DNA from: Helicobacter anatolicus
Lineage (GTDB): Bacteria > Campylobacterota > Campylobacteria > Campylobacterales > Helicobacteraceae
NCBI RefSeq assembly: GCF_021300615.1
Contig: NZ_JAJTMY010000002.1
Coordinates: 124,001-188,000, forward strand
Direction: 5' to 3'
Length of the DNA: 64,000 nt
In this document: piece after piece, positions 1-8,654 of the stretch
How the letters are laid out: each line of letters begins with the position of its first letter
Position numbering within the stretch: the first letter of the stretch is position 1
Program-made: the position numbers and the translations under genes
The notes under the pieces: model-generated
What the model was told of the DNA's origin: nothing
Database searches by the model: none
Seen by the model: the letters and a program-made list of their open reading frames with translations, nothing else

Positions 1-258
1 GATTATATACTTTCCTTGAGCAATTTTTAATGCATTATTTCTTGCAATACTTGGCCCTTGATTTTCTTGATGAATAAGTAAGATTCTAGAATCCTTTTCC
101 GCATACTCTTTAGCAATCTCTCCACTTTTATCACTACTGCCATCATTTATGCAAATAATTTCAATATCTCTAAAAGTTTGAAAAACTGCAGAATCTAAAC
201 ATTCTTTGAGATAGTTTTCAACATTATAAATGGGGATAATGATTGAAAAAAATGGCAT
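1..258 (-). CDS. GT2 family glycosyltransferase, 5' end only (runs off window)
   Basis: Only the first 86 codons are present; the gene continues beyond base 1. The peptide begins MPFFSIIIPIYNVENYL and holds the GT-A fold start with the NDGSSDKSGE stretch that binds the nucleotide sugar in GT2 enzymes. The ATG (256-258 on the complement) follows an AAGGAG-type ribosome site. The segment matches 2707-2964 almost base for base, so it is a third copy of the same glycosyltransferase 5' end. Family knowledge suggests transfer of a sugar onto lipooligosaccharide or another surface glycan at the inner face of the cytoplasmic membrane. Acceptor and sugar cannot be told, because the specificity-bearing C-terminal half lies outside the window. 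Confidence 0.85.
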   Translation of the reverse strand, partial: MPFFSIIIPIYNVENYLKECLDSAVFQTFRDIEIICINDGSSDKSGEIAKEYAEKDSRILLIHQENQGPSIARNNALKIAQGKYII

Positions 259-303
259 AATACTCCTTTTGTTGTGTGAAATTATATCAAAATGGAGTTT
301 TGA

Positions 304-1032
304 TTGATAAAAGTTTTTATTATAAATTTAGAAAATGCGACCGAGAGAAGAAAAAGCATGCAGCAAGAGATACTAAAGTTTGAAAATACTATTTTTGATT
401 TTAGTTTTTTTGAGGCTATTGATGCAAAAAATGCATTACAGATGCAAAATTTTACAAAATATTACCAAAAAACATTAGCAAAGATTACACATGGTAGGGA
501 GCTTTATAGGGGTGAAATTGCATGTTATGCGAGCCATTTTAGTTTATGGGAAAAATGTATTGTACTTGATGAGCCAATTGTGATTTTAGAAGATGATGTG
601 ATTTTATTTGAGCATTTTCAAAAAGGAGTAGAAGAAATTATAAAGAGTAATTATAGTTTTGTACGATTTTTTGCACTTTTTGATTCTAAAAAAAATATTC
701 ATCCAAAAAATAATCATACTTTGGTTGTAAAAAATTCAAAATTAGGTGGTACGCAAGGATATTATTTAGAGCCTAGTGCGGCAAAAACTTTGGTGAAGTA
801 TTCACAAAAATGGCTAAGTCCAGTAGATGATTTTTTGGATCGTTATTTTGTGTATGGTTTACCTGCGGTGGTGTGTGAGCCATATTTATTAAAAGAACAG
901 GTAATGGAATCTATGATTGGATATAGAGATAAAAAACCCAGGGGGATTTTTAAGTGTACAAGAGAAATTATGATAATTTATTGGAATGTTTTGCGTTTTA
1001 TTTTTAATTTGAAAAATCGAAAAATAGGATAA
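304..1032 (+). CDS. GT25 family LPS/LOS glycosyltransferase
   Basis: A 242-residue protein of the glycosyltransferase 25 family (LPS beta-1,4-galactosyltransferase-like). It starts with the typical VFIINLENATERR strand-helix, has the RGEIACYASHFSLW motif at residues 69-82, and an acidic EDD motif at 96-98 that in this family coordinates metal and nucleotide sugar. Translation starts at a TTG with GGAG seven bases upstream. It is divergent from the partial GT2 gene to its left, and its last 55 bases overlap the convergent GT2 gene on the other strand. Together with the GT2 genes it forms a surface-glycan cluster. The transferred sugar is not predictable from sequence. Confidence 0.85.
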   Translation: MIKVFIINLENATERRKSMQQEILKFENTIFDFSFFEAIDAKNALQMQNFTKYYQKTLAKITHGRELYRGEIACYASHFSLWEKCIVLDEPIVILEDDVILFEHFQKGVEEIIKSNYSFVRFFALFDSKKNIHPKNNHTLVVKNSKLGGTQGYYLEPSAAKTLVKYSQKWLSPVDDFLDRYFVYGLPAVVCEPYLLKEQVMESMIGYRDKKPRGIFKCTREIMIIYWNVLRFIFNLKNRKIG

Positions 1033-1946
1033 AGAGGAGTTTTTTTAAGAAAAATTTTGATAGGTTGTAAAAAAAATTGCAAATGTATTTTTTTAGGAAT
1101 ATGGGCTGCAAAAATTTTAAAATCTTTTTTGATTTGTTTCATGATCTCGGGATTATCACATTTTTGCAAAGCAAGGTTATAGTAAACAATAATTTGTCGT
1201 AATAAGATTTTTTGGATTTTTTCTGGCATATTTTGCGCAATATCGTAGAAAAATTTTGCAATTTCAAAATAGCTTTTGATAGAAAGAAGGTTTTTTTCTA
1301 ATGAAGGGGGAGTATTCGTGATAGAATCTTCTCGAACGCGATAAAAATACAAAGGGTTGTCAGTAAGTAAAAAAGTTTGTGATTCTAAAAGAATATGAGC
1401 AATAAAGGTCATATCTTCATAAATAATATTTGGGATAAAAGTAATGTTTTTTGTGAGTAAAAATTCTCTCTTGACTGTAAAAAGCCATACGCATCCGCTA
1501 CCAAGACAATTAGGGTAAAAAAGTATATATTCTTTGCCAGATAGAGGATTTTTTGGAGGAATGGGGTAGGGGGTTTGGCGATCATGATTGATAGTTTTGT
1601 ATTTAATTATATCTACAGGATGATTTTGTAAGATTTCATAGAGTTTTTCACAAAGATTTTTTTCTATATAATCATCAGAATCTAAAAAGACTATATATTT
1701 ACCTGTAGCTCTTGTGATTGCGTTGTTTCGCGCCATACTTAAGCCTTGATTTTCTTGATGAATAAGTAAGATTCTAGAATCTTTTTCTGCATACTCTTTA
1801 GCAATCTCTCCACTTTTATCACTACTGCCATCATTTATGCAAATAATTTCAATATCTCTAAAAGTTTGAAAAACTGCAGAATCTAAACATTCTTTGAGAT
1901 AGTTTTCAACATTATAAATGGGGATAATGATTGAAAAAAATGGCAT
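978..1946 (-). CDS. GT2 family glycosyltransferase
   Basis: A 322-residue GT2 enzyme. I chose the ATG at 1946 because an AAGGAGGG ribosome site lies just upstream and the product then begins MPFFSIIIPIYN, like its two neighbours. Visible motifs are the NDGSSDKSGE loop (about 38-47) and the DSDD metal/nucleotide motif at 89-92. The first ~112 codons (1611-1946) copy those of the upstream gene, apart from a divergent patch around codons 68-88; the C-terminal two thirds is unrelated. It probably adds one sugar to a surface glycan. The upstream GT2 gene reads 35 bases into this one, so they are likely co-transcribed. The 3' end overlaps the GT25 gene on the other strand. Confidence 0.85.
   Translation of the reverse strand: MPFFSIIIPIYNVENYLKECLDSAVFQTFRDIEIICINDGSSDKSGEIAKEYAEKDSRILLIHQENQGLSMARNNAITRATGKYIVFLDSDDYIEKNLCEKLYEILQNHPVDIIKYKTINHDRQTPYPIPPKNPLSGKEYILFYPNCLGSGCVWLFTVKREFLLTKNITFIPNIIYEDMTFIAHILLESQTFLLTDNPLYFYRVREDSITNTPPSLEKNLLSIKSYFEIAKFFYDIAQNMPEKIQKILLRQIIVYYNLALQKCDNPEIMKQIKKDFKIFAAHIPKKIHLQFFLQPIKIFLKKTPLYPIFRFFKLKIKRKTFQ
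1611..1946 (-). repeat. 5' glycosyltransferase repeat, copy B
   Basis: This 336-bp stretch aligns without gaps to 2629-2964 (constant offset 1018). Both ends are nearly identical, but the part around 1686-1750 is clearly different, giving a mosaic pattern that suggests patchy gene conversion. Confidence 0.85.
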
Positions 1947-2964
1947 AAACCCTCCTTGCAAGATTTTTTCCCGTTATTATCCCATATTTCATGCTAACAA
2001 CTAATGGGTGAATATATTGGTAAAAAACAGGGTGGTTGATATTAATTCGTTTGATTTTTGAATAATGATGATTGAGTTTGTAGAGATCTGTAGCGTTAAA
2101 ATGTAGATCTTTGTGATATTTTAGTTTTCTAAGTGGAGAGAGGAGTTTGTGTACAGCTGTTTTTGATTCTTTTTCCAGAAGATTTTTTTTAAGAATCGTA
2201 ACTTCTTGCAGACTTTGTTCTTTTAGGATTTTTGCGATATAGTAGTAACTATTAGCAGATTTAATAAGTTTTTGTTGATTATATTTGCCACGCATTATAG
2301 AATTTGGTGTTAAAACATAATAATATGCACGAATATCGCTATTATAAATTGTTTGGGCCTTAAGAAAAATATTGGTGCAAAATAAAATATCTTCATAATA
2401 AAAAACATCAGGATCAAAACTTATGCAATGATCTTTTATAAATTGGTTTTTTACCACAAAATGTGCTATGGTAGTGATAAAAAGATCATGTTTTTTATAA
2501 TATTTCATCATGACTTCTAAGGCTTCATTGGAGGAAAAAATTTTGTTGGGTTGTAATATATAAAAAGTATTGCGTAATTTGTAGATTTTATTGTTTTTGG
2601 TATGATGGAAAAAATCCATCAATAAAACATCTACAGGATGATTTTGTAAGATTTCATAGAGTTTTTCACAAAGATTTTTTTCTATATAATCATCAGAATC
2701 TAAGAAGATTATATACTTTCCTTGAGCAATTTTTAATGCATTATTTCTTGCAATACTTGGCCCTTGATTTTCTTGATGAATAAGTAAGATTCTAGAATCT
2801 TTTTCTGCATACTCTTTAGCAATCTCTCCACTTTTATCACTACTACCATCATTTATGCAAATAATTTCAATATCTCTAAAAGTTTGAAAAACTGCAGAAT
2901 CTAAACATTCTTTGAGATAGTTTTCAACATTATAAATGGGGATAATGATTGAAAAAAATGGCAT
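1912..2964 (-). CDS. GT2 family glycosyltransferase
   Basis: A 350-residue GT2 glycosyltransferase starting at ATG 2964, behind an AAGGAAAA ribosome site; an in-frame extension to 3114 exists but breaks homology with the two sister genes. The catalytic domain (residues 1-100) has NDGSSDKSGE and DSDD motifs. The C-terminal part, with many Tyr and Lys residues, differs from both neighbours and should set acceptor specificity. The reading frame runs through the ribosome site of the next gene and ends 35 bases inside it, so its last dozen residues are written by the neighbour's 5' end in another frame. Function in surface glycan assembly is inferred from family and cluster. Confidence 0.85.
   Translation of the reverse strand: MPFFSIIIPIYNVENYLKECLDSAVFQTFRDIEIICINDGSSDKSGEIAKEYAEKDSRILLIHQENQGPSIARNNALKIAQGKYIIFLDSDDYIEKNLCEKLYEILQNHPVDVLLMDFFHHTKNNKIYKLRNTFYILQPNKIFSSNEALEVMMKYYKKHDLFITTIAHFVVKNQFIKDHCISFDPDVFYYEDILFCTNIFLKAQTIYNSDIRAYYYVLTPNSIMRGKYNQQKLIKSANSYYYIAKILKEQSLQEVTILKKNLLEKESKTAVHKLLSPLRKLKYHKDLHFNATDLYKLNHHYSKIKRININHPVFYQYIHPLVVSMKYGIITGKNLARRVYAIFFNHYPHL
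2629..2964 (-). repeat. 5' glycosyltransferase repeat, copy C
   Basis: Aligns to copy B at 1611-1946, and its first 258 coding bases (2707-2964) align to 1-258 with only a few differences. It covers the catalytic half of the GT2 genes. Confidence 0.85.
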
Positions 2965-3180
2965 GGATTTTTCCTTGATAATTACTTTTGTTAATTTTAT
3001 CTTAAAATAAGTAAAAACTAATATTTTGGCAAAAAATATTAATAGACAAAAGAAGGGGGTAGATGTGTTTTCGAAGATTTTTATATATAAAAATTCATAA
3101 AATTTATTTTTCATAAATAACGTAAAAGTTTGATGGGATTTTATTTTTTGGATTCAAGGTGGATATAGAGGAAATAAGAA

Positions 3181-3266
3181 TGGTGCGGAAAAGAGGACTT
3201 GAACCTCCATGCCTTGCGGCGCCAGATCCTAAGTCTGGTGCGTCTGCCAGTTTCGCCATTTCCGCA
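3181..3266 (-). tRNA. tRNA-Leu (anticodon UAG)
   Basis: On the complement the sequence folds as a class II tRNA with acceptor stem TGCGGAA/TTCCGCA, D-loop GGCGAAACTGGC, anticodon loop CTTAGGA (anticodon TAG), a long variable arm and GGTTCAAGTCC T-arm. The CCA end is encoded at 3181-3183. It reads CUA and other CUN leucine codons. It sits alone between the glycan cluster and nrdB. Confidence 0.95.
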
Positions 3267-3408
3267 TTGTTAAAATCTAAGATAACTTAATAATTTTGTA
3301 TAAAGTCATTAAAGATGTTAGAATTATATCATAAAATCTTTTAATTTTGAAATATTTCATGCAAAATAAGATAAAATTTTATAGAAATAACCTTAAAAAG
3401 GAGTAATT

Positions 3409-4443
3409 ATGCAAGATGAGTTAGTACATCGCAAGAAGATCTATAACCCGTATTCTACAGAAGGTGTCAATGATCGTAAAATTTTTGGGGGTAATCCAAC
3501 TAGTATGTTCGATCTTAATAAAATCAAATATCAATGGGCATATGATTTATGGAAAACCATGCTTGCAAATACCTGGTTTCCTGAGGAAGTGGCAATGAAT
3601 GATGATAAGCGTGATTATCATGGAGGGCTTACAGCACAAGAAAAAATCGGGTATGATAGGGCCTTGGCACAATTAATTTTTATGGATAGTTTACAAACAA
3701 ACAATCTTATTGATAATGTAAATCCTTATATTACAAGTCCAGAAATTAATTTAATTTTGGTGCGTCAGGCTTATGAGGAAGCTTTACATTCACAAAGTTA
3801 TGCGGTGATGGTAGAATCTATTTCAGCAAATACTGAAGAGATTTATGACATGTGGCGTGTGGATATGCAGCTAAAAAGCAAAAATGATTATATTGCAAAT
3901 GTCTATTTGGAGCTTGCAAAAAATCCTACGGAAAAAAATATTGTAAAGGCAATGTTTGCAAATCAGATTCTAGAGGGGATTTATTTTTATAGTGGTTTTG
4001 CATTTTTTTATACTCTTGCATCTTCAGGAAAAATGCTTGGTTCTTCACAAATGATACGCTTTATTCAAAGAGATGAAGTTACGCATTTAATTATTTTTCA
4101 AAACATGATACGCACATTAAAAAAAGAGCGCCCAGATCTTTTTACCAGTAGCTTGGAAGAAGAAGTTATTGAAATGTTTAAAAGAGCGGTAGAAATAGAG
4201 AGTTCATGGGGAGAGTATATTACTCAGGGACAGATTCTTGGACTTACTTCAGAGGTGATTGAGCAATATATTCGATATTTGGCAGATACACGACTTACAA
4301 AAGTTGGTATGCCAAAGCTTTATAATGTTGAGAATCCTATGAAGTGGATTGATCAATATTCTTCTTTTAACGATCAAAAAACAAACTTTTTTGAAGCTAA
4401 GGTAACCAACTACGCGAAAGGAAGTTTAGTTGATGATTTTTAA
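3409..4443 (+). CDS. nrdB: Ribonucleotide reductase class Ia, beta subunit
   Basis: A 344-residue NrdB-type protein, the normal length for this family. It makes the diiron-tyrosyl radical that the alpha subunit (NrdA, not in this window) uses to reduce ribonucleotides to deoxyribonucleotides in the cytoplasm. Visible signatures are the EEALHSQSY segment (about 123-131), carrying iron-ligand Glu and His and the likely radical Tyr131, and the RDEVTH segment near 223 with further iron ligands. The ATG at 3409 follows AAAAAGGAG. The downstream amidohydrolase gene overlaps its end by 11 bases. The C-terminus ends in the acidic VDDF peptide, as expected for docking on NrdA. Confidence 0.95.
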   Translation: MQDELVHRKKIYNPYSTEGVNDRKIFGGNPTSMFDLNKIKYQWAYDLWKTMLANTWFPEEVAMNDDKRDYHGGLTAQEKIGYDRALAQLIFMDSLQTNNLIDNVNPYITSPEINLILVRQAYEEALHSQSYAVMVESISANTEEIYDMWRVDMQLKSKNDYIANVYLELAKNPTEKNIVKAMFANQILEGIYFYSGFAFFYTLASSGKMLGSSQMIRFIQRDEVTHLIIFQNMIRTLKKERPDLFTSSLEEEVIEMFKRAVEIESSWGEYITQGQILGLTSEVIEQYIRYLADTRLTKVGMPKLYNVENPMKWIDQYSSFNDQKTNFFEAKVTNYAKGSLVDDF

Positions 4444-5164
4444 AAATATTGTCACTTTACAGCCTAAGATTTATCAAGATTTTTATGCAAATCTTGATTT
4501 TTTAGTAGAGCAAATACAAAAAGCCCCAAAGGATTCTTTGATACTTGCACCAGAGGTTGCATTAACTGGATTTTCTTATCAGCGCATGGAAGAGGCAAGT
4601 GAGTTTTCTAAAATTGCTACACAAAAATTTTTAGATGCAAGCACGGATAAGACTTTTATGACGACAATGATTGAAAAAAAAGGTCGTGGATTTTTTAATA
4701 ATTTTAAGGTGTTTTGGCATAATACTTTAATTCATAAGCAATCTAAATCCAAATTATTTGCATTGGGAAATGAGCATTTACATTTTCAAGCAGGTGATGA
4801 GGAAGAGTGTGTCCCATTTGTGATAGATGGTGTGAAATGTGCAGCATTGATTTGTTATGAATTGCGTTTTATTGAAAAGTGGCAAAAAATACAAGATGTA
4901 GAGATTATTTTTATTCCCGCACAATGGGGAGAGGTGAGAAAAGAACATTTTGTAACATTGGCTCGGGCACTAGCTATTGCAAATCAATGTTATGTTGTGG
5001 TAAGCAACCCTAGGAATTTGCAAATGGCAAAAAATAGTGCCATTATTACTCCTTATGGAATTATGCATAAAAATGATAAAAAACCTTGTATTGAAGTAGA
5101 GATAAATTTGGAAGAAGTGGAGCATATGAGAAAACATATTCAATTAAGGGGTATAAGTGTTTAA
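4433..5164 (+). CDS. Nitrilase-superfamily carbon-nitrogen hydrolase
   Basis: A 243-residue member of the nitrilase/amidase superfamily. The expected Glu-Lys-Cys triad is seen as E41 in [12 protein letters not shown]107 in KSKLF and C141 in LICYELRF. Such enzymes hydrolyse amides or nitriles of small metabolites; close relatives repair deaminated glutathione or act as omega-amidases, but the substrate here cannot be named. I preferred ATG 4433 to the TTG three bases earlier because AAGGAAG then has better spacing. The gene overlaps nrdB by 11 bases and the following pcm gene by 8, so it is part of one operon. Confidence 0.8.
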   Translation: MIFKNIVTLQPKIYQDFYANLDFLVEQIQKAPKDSLILAPEVALTGFSYQRMEEASEFSKIATQKFLDASTDKTFMTTMIEKKGRGFFNNFKVFWHNTLIHKQSKSKLFALGNEHLHFQAGDEEECVPFVIDGVKCAALICYELRFIEKWQKIQDVEIIFIPAQWGEVRKEHFVTLARALAIANQCYVVVSNPRNLQMAKNSAIITPYGIMHKNDKKPCIEVEINLEEVEHMRKHIQLRGISV

Positions 5165-5789
5165 TATAAAGAGTTTGCTGATGTGTGAAGAGATAGAAAA
5201 AATCTTTCCTCTTGATAAAGAGGTGAGAAGAGCAATAGAAGAGGTTGATCGCGAGATGTTTGTGCCTTCTTCTATGCGTATGCGTGCTTATGATCTTAAT
5301 CCTTTGCCAATGAAAGAAGAGCAGTGGATTAGTTCCCCTTTGACAGTGGCAAAAATGACACAATATCTTTTGCCACAAAGCGGGGACAGTGTGTTAGAGA
5401 TTGGATGCGGAAGCGGATATCAAGCAATGGTTTTATCTAAGATTTTTAGAAGAGTTTTTTCAGTAGAGCGTATTTCAAAAATTCTACTTGAAGCACAAGA
5501 GAGAATTCGCAAATCTGGTGCTTATAATATTAATACAAAATTAGATGATGGGCAAAGAGGATGGAGTGCATATGCCCCTTATGATAGAATCTTGTTTTCT
5601 GCGTGTGCAGAGAATATTTCTCAAGCAATTATTGATCAGTTGCAAGAAGGAGGAATTTTGGTTGCACCCATTTTGAGAGGCAATAAGCAAATGATTATGC
5701 GTTTTTACAAAAAAAATGGACAGCTAGATGCAGGAGAGATTTTGGAAGAATGTCTTTTTGTGCCAGTGCTTGATGGTATTAGTCATTAA
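5157..5789 (+). CDS. pcm: Protein-L-isoaspartate O-methyltransferase
   Basis: A 210-residue SAM-dependent methyltransferase that methylates isoaspartyl residues in aged proteins so that they can revert to aspartate. The SAM-binding glycine motif [11 protein letters not shown] lies at 79-89, preceded by the [10 protein letters not shown] segment typical of Pcm. It starts at a GTG with AAGGGG upstream, inside the end of the amidohydrolase gene. The stop codon shares a base with the next start (TAATG). The same nrdB-pcm linkage is known in H. pylori, which supports the call. Confidence 0.9.
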   Translation: MFNIKSLLMCEEIEKIFPLDKEVRRAIEEVDREMFVPSSMRMRAYDLNPLPMKEEQWISSPLTVAKMTQYLLPQSGDSVLEIGCGSGYQAMVLSKIFRRVFSVERISKILLEAQERIRKSGAYNINTKLDDGQRGWSAYAPYDRILFSACAENISQAIIDQLQEGGILVAPILRGNKQMIMRFYKKNGQLDAGEILEECLFVPVLDGISH

Positions 5790-6403
5790 TGCTTGAGGGA
5801 TTTGGTCTTGATGATATTTTTTATACATTTGATTTTGGTTTAAAAAGAAGCTTTTTTTGGTACATAGCTTTAATTTCTATTTTTTCTTGGGTATTTTTTT
5901 GCTTTAGACTATCTTATGTGTATTTTATAATACTTTGCTTTTTGGAATTTTTAATTTTTTATAGTTATGGGGATTTTTCAATTTGGCTAGGTAGTTTTTT
6001 GGCGGTTGCATTTTTGTTGATGATTTTTGATTACAAATATTTTTTTGTACCTGCATTGTGGAATTTTTTGCTTTGTATGATTGGGGTGGCTGGTCTTTAC
6101 TTTTATCGAATAGATTGGCATTTATTGTTTATAGAATCTCTTGCTATGGCAGGGGCTTTTAGTGTGATGCAAATTTTTGGTAGAGTGGTGCTAAAAAAGG
6201 AGATTTTAGGTGACGGTGACATTATTTTTATTTTTGCTTGGGTGATGCTATTTGGCTTTTTGGAAAGTTTGTTTGCTATGATGTTTGGTGGTATTGTAGG
6301 TATAGTTTTTGCTAGTATTAAAAATAAAAAAAAGGTGCCTTTGATTCCTGTTATCATACTGGGGACTTTTGTAGAGTTTTTACTAGGAATGCAATATGTT
6401 TAA
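5789..6403 (+). CDS. A24-family prepilin-peptidase-like membrane protease
   Basis: A 204-residue polytopic membrane protein with about six hydrophobic segments. It has both aspartates of the A24 aspartyl protease family: D81 in IFDYKYFFVP and D144 in the GDGD motif (141-144). Family members cleave the leader of type IV pilin-like proteins at the inner membrane. The N-terminal cytosolic cysteine-rich methylase domain of full-length PilD is absent, so this is a short, protease-only form. No pilin or pilus assembly genes are seen nearby. It starts at the TAATG junction with pcm and overlaps the next gene by 8 bases. The substrate is unknown; a ComC-like role in DNA uptake is possible. Confidence 0.75.
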   Translation: MLEGFGLDDIFYTFDFGLKRSFFWYIALISIFSWVFFCFRLSYVYFIILCFLEFLIFYSYGDFSIWLGSFLAVAFLLMIFDYKYFFVPALWNFLLCMIGVAGLYFYRIDWHLLFIESLAMAGAFSVMQIFGRVVLKKEILGDGDIIFIFAWVMLFGFLESLFAMMFGGIVGIVFASIKNKKKVPLIPVIILGTFVEFLLGMQYV

Positions 6404-7412
6404 AAACTATCTTTTTAGCTCTGTATCACAAATTTTTTTCTCTTTTTTTATTGTTTTGTTTTTTATTTCCTCTGTAGTTTTGTTGATTAGTATTGCAAGT
6501 ATTACACTTGTGGTGAAAATGAATTTCATGGATTTAATGCTGGTATTTTTATATCTATTACCAGGAACAGTATTTTTTATTATTCCAATTACCTTTTTTG
6601 CTGCTTGTATTTTGGGGCTTTCACGGCTTTCTTATGATTATGAACTTTTGGTATTTTTTTCACTAGGGGTATCGCCTAGGAAAATTTTGTTTTATTTTAT
6701 TCCTACAGCTTTGCTTGTCAGTGTTGTTTTACTTGCTTTTTCTTTGGCATTAATTCCATTGTCAAAAAGTGCATATTCTGATTTTATTGCAGAAAAAAGG
6801 ACAAAGGTAGATGTTAATATTCGTGCGGGGGATTTGGGGCAAAAGCTTGGAGATTGGCTTGTATATATTGATAGTGCAAAAGATAATGAATATGGTGGAT
6901 TGGTATTATTTTCGGGAGTAGATTTAGGACAGGAGAGTTTTGTTGTCGCCCAAAAAGGAAGGGTAGAGAATTTGGAGGGTGTATTTAAATTGAGTTTAGA
7001 TAATGGAGATGCGTATTTTGCAAAAAATAATGAGTTGCATAAGGTAAATTTTGAAAATATGATTATTCAAAGCGAAGTAAAAAAAATCAATCTTAGTTCT
7101 TATGATTTAGTGGCATATTGGAAGAGTGCATTTGAGGGGAAAAAGTCGCAAGCAAGGAGATTTGCACAGGCTATTATGACTTCTTTTTTTCCATTAGCAA
7201 GTATATTTCTTATTCCATTGTTTGGGATTGCTAATCCGAGATTCCAAAAAAATCTTTCCTATGTATATATTTTGGGTTCTGTAACTTTATATTTTGTGTT
7301 GGTGCATATTTTGAGTGAAAATATACCTTTTTTAGGGATGGTATTGTTGCCCGTTATATGGTTTTTTGGGGGGTATTATTTATTTAAAAAGAAAATATTA
7401 AAAGTGTATTAA
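6396..7412 (+). CDS. LptF/LptG family permease (YjgP/YjgQ)
   Basis: A 338-residue inner membrane protein with the layout of LptF/LptG: about three N-terminal transmembrane helices (to about residue 125), a soluble periplasmic beta-jellyroll region of about 140 residues, and three C-terminal helices. With LptB these permeases pull lipopolysaccharide from the inner membrane and hand it to LptC/LptA for export. Whether it is the F or G paralogue cannot be settled by eye. It is coupled to the upstream gene by an 8-base overlap, and truA follows after 1 base, an arrangement also found in H. pylori. Confidence 0.85.
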   Translation: MFKNYLFSSVSQIFFSFFIVLFFISSVVLLISIASITLVVKMNFMDLMLVFLYLLPGTVFFIIPITFFAACILGLSRLSYDYELLVFFSLGVSPRKILFYFIPTALLVSVVLLAFSLALIPLSKSAYSDFIAEKRTKVDVNIRAGDLGQKLGDWLVYIDSAKDNEYGGLVLFSGVDLGQESFVVAQKGRVENLEGVFKLSLDNGDAYFAKNNELHKVNFENMIIQSEVKKINLSSYDLVAYWKSAFEGKKSQARRFAQAIMTSFFPLASIFLIPLFGIANPRFQKNLSYVYILGSVTLYFVLVHILSENIPFLGMVLLPVIWFFGGYYLFKKKILKVY

Positions 7413-7413
7413 C

Positions 7414-8145
7414 ATGATTTTGGCGGCGAAAATTGCTTATGATGGGAGTAAGTTTTTTGGCTTCGCAAGACAAAATGGATATCGAAGTGTGGTGCAAAGA
7501 ATTGAAGAGGTTTTGCAAACTTTTGGAATTACGTGTAATGTGGTTGGTGCGGGGAGGACGGATAGGGGGGTGCACGCGACTGGTCAAGTAATTAGAATGG
7601 AGATTCCAGATTTTTGGCAAATTGAGCGATTTTTAAAACTTTTTAATCAAAAACTTTACCCTGATATTTTTGTAAGAAGAATATGGCATGTTAAAGAGGA
7701 GTTTCATCCGAGATTTCAAGCTAAAAAAAGAGAGTATCGCTATATTTTTGGAAAATTTTATGGGAATGTGTGGTTATCTCCATATATTTCTAAAGAAAAT
7801 TTTGGTAATGTAGAAAAAATTAAGCAGGGATTGGGGTTATTTGTAGGTAAAAAAGATTTTAAATTTTTTAGTAAAACTTGTAAGGAAAATAAAAGCACAG
7901 AGCGTGAAATTTATAAAACTTATTTTTATACGCATCAGATTTTTGGACAAAAATATTATATTGCAGGATTTCAAGCTAATGGATTTTTGTATTCACAAAT
8001 TCGTTTAATGATGGGAGCTATTTTGGCTTATTCTTTAGATCAAATAAGTTTGCAGGATTTGCAAGATCAAATTCAGGGGGTAAAGCGTGTTTATTCTTAT
8101 CCTGCAAGTCCTAATGGGTTGTATCTCACAAAGGTTATTTATTAA
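7414..8145 (+). CDS. truA: tRNA pseudouridine(38-40) synthase TruA
   Basis: A 243-residue pseudouridine synthase of the TruA family, which isomerises uridines 38-40 in the tRNA anticodon stem-loop. The catalytic aspartate is D50 in the GAGRTDRGVHATGQV motif (45-59). The N-terminus ILAAKIAYDGSKFFGFARQ is typical. It begins one base after the LptF/G stop and is the last gene of the operon that starts at nrdB; a new promoter precedes rplM. Length is slightly short of the E. coli enzyme, as usual in Helicobacter. Confidence 0.93.
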   Translation: MILAAKIAYDGSKFFGFARQNGYRSVVQRIEEVLQTFGITCNVVGAGRTDRGVHATGQVIRMEIPDFWQIERFLKLFNQKLYPDIFVRRIWHVKEEFHPRFQAKKREYRYIFGKFYGNVWLSPYISKENFGNVEKIKQGLGLFVGKKDFKFFSKTCKENKSTEREIYKTYFYTHQIFGQKYYIAGFQANGFLYSQIRLMMGAILAYSLDQISLQDLQDQIQGVKRVYSYPASPNGLYLTKVIY

Positions 8146-8169
8146 TTTTTGCTTAAATTAAGTCATTTT

Positions 8170-8192
8170 TAAGAAATAATATATATAATTAT
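8170..8192 (+). promoter_or_regulatory. Likely sigma80/sigma70 promoter for rplM-rpsI
   Basis: A TATAAT -10 hexamer lies at 8185-8190 in an AT-rich stretch about 30 bases before the rplM start. No conserved -35 is visible, which is usual for Helicobacter housekeeping promoters. Confidence 0.5.
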
Positions 8193-8219
8193 ATCCTTAT
8201 TAAAATGAAAGGTTTGGTT

Positions 8220-8645
8220 ATGGAAATTACAAAAACCACTAAGGTGAATGAAATCAACCGTAATTGGGTTGTGCTTGATGCAAAAGATAAAACTTTTGGT
8301 CGTTTGGTGACAGAGATCGCTATATTATTGAGAGGAAAGCATAAGCCTTGTTTTACTCCAAATGTGGATTGTGGCGATTTTGTTGTTGTAGTAAATGCAA
8401 CTGCTGTGAAGTTTTCTGGTATGAAGCTTGAGGATAAAGAATATTTTACACACTCAGGTTATTTTGGTAGCACTAAGAGCAAGACTTTGAAAGAAATGTT
8501 GGAGAAGTCTCCAGAAAAGCTTTATTATTTGGCTGTAAGAGGAATGTTGCCTAAAACAAAACTCGGTCGTGCAATGATTAAGAAATTGAAAGTTTATAGA
8601 GGTGCAGAGCATCCACATACTGCACAAGTATCAAAAAGTAAGTAA
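8220..8645 (+). CDS. rplM: Large ribosomal subunit protein uL13
   Basis: A 141-residue L13 protein of the 50S subunit, an early assembly protein that binds 23S rRNA. Recognised by WVVLDAKDKTFGRLVTEIA at the N-terminus, the RGKHKPCFTP segment and GMLPKTKLGRAM near residue 115. I chose the ATG at 8220 rather than the in-frame ATG at 8205, because GAAAGG sits seven bases upstream and the product then aligns with the family start. The gene is paired with rpsI, nine bases downstream, as in most bacteria. Confidence 0.95.
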   Translation: MEITKTTKVNEINRNWVVLDAKDKTFGRLVTEIAILLRGKHKPCFTPNVDCGDFVVVVNATAVKFSGMKLEDKEYFTHSGYFGSTKSKTLKEMLEKSPEKLYYLAVRGMLPKTKLGRAMIKKLKVYRGAEHPHTAQVSKSK

Positions 8646-8654
8646 GGATAAGAA

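Noticed and set aside
2965-3114. N-terminal extension of the GT2 gene to 3114
   Set aside because: The sister genes both start at MPFFSIII with a ribosome site just upstream; the extension has none of this and looks like leader sequence.
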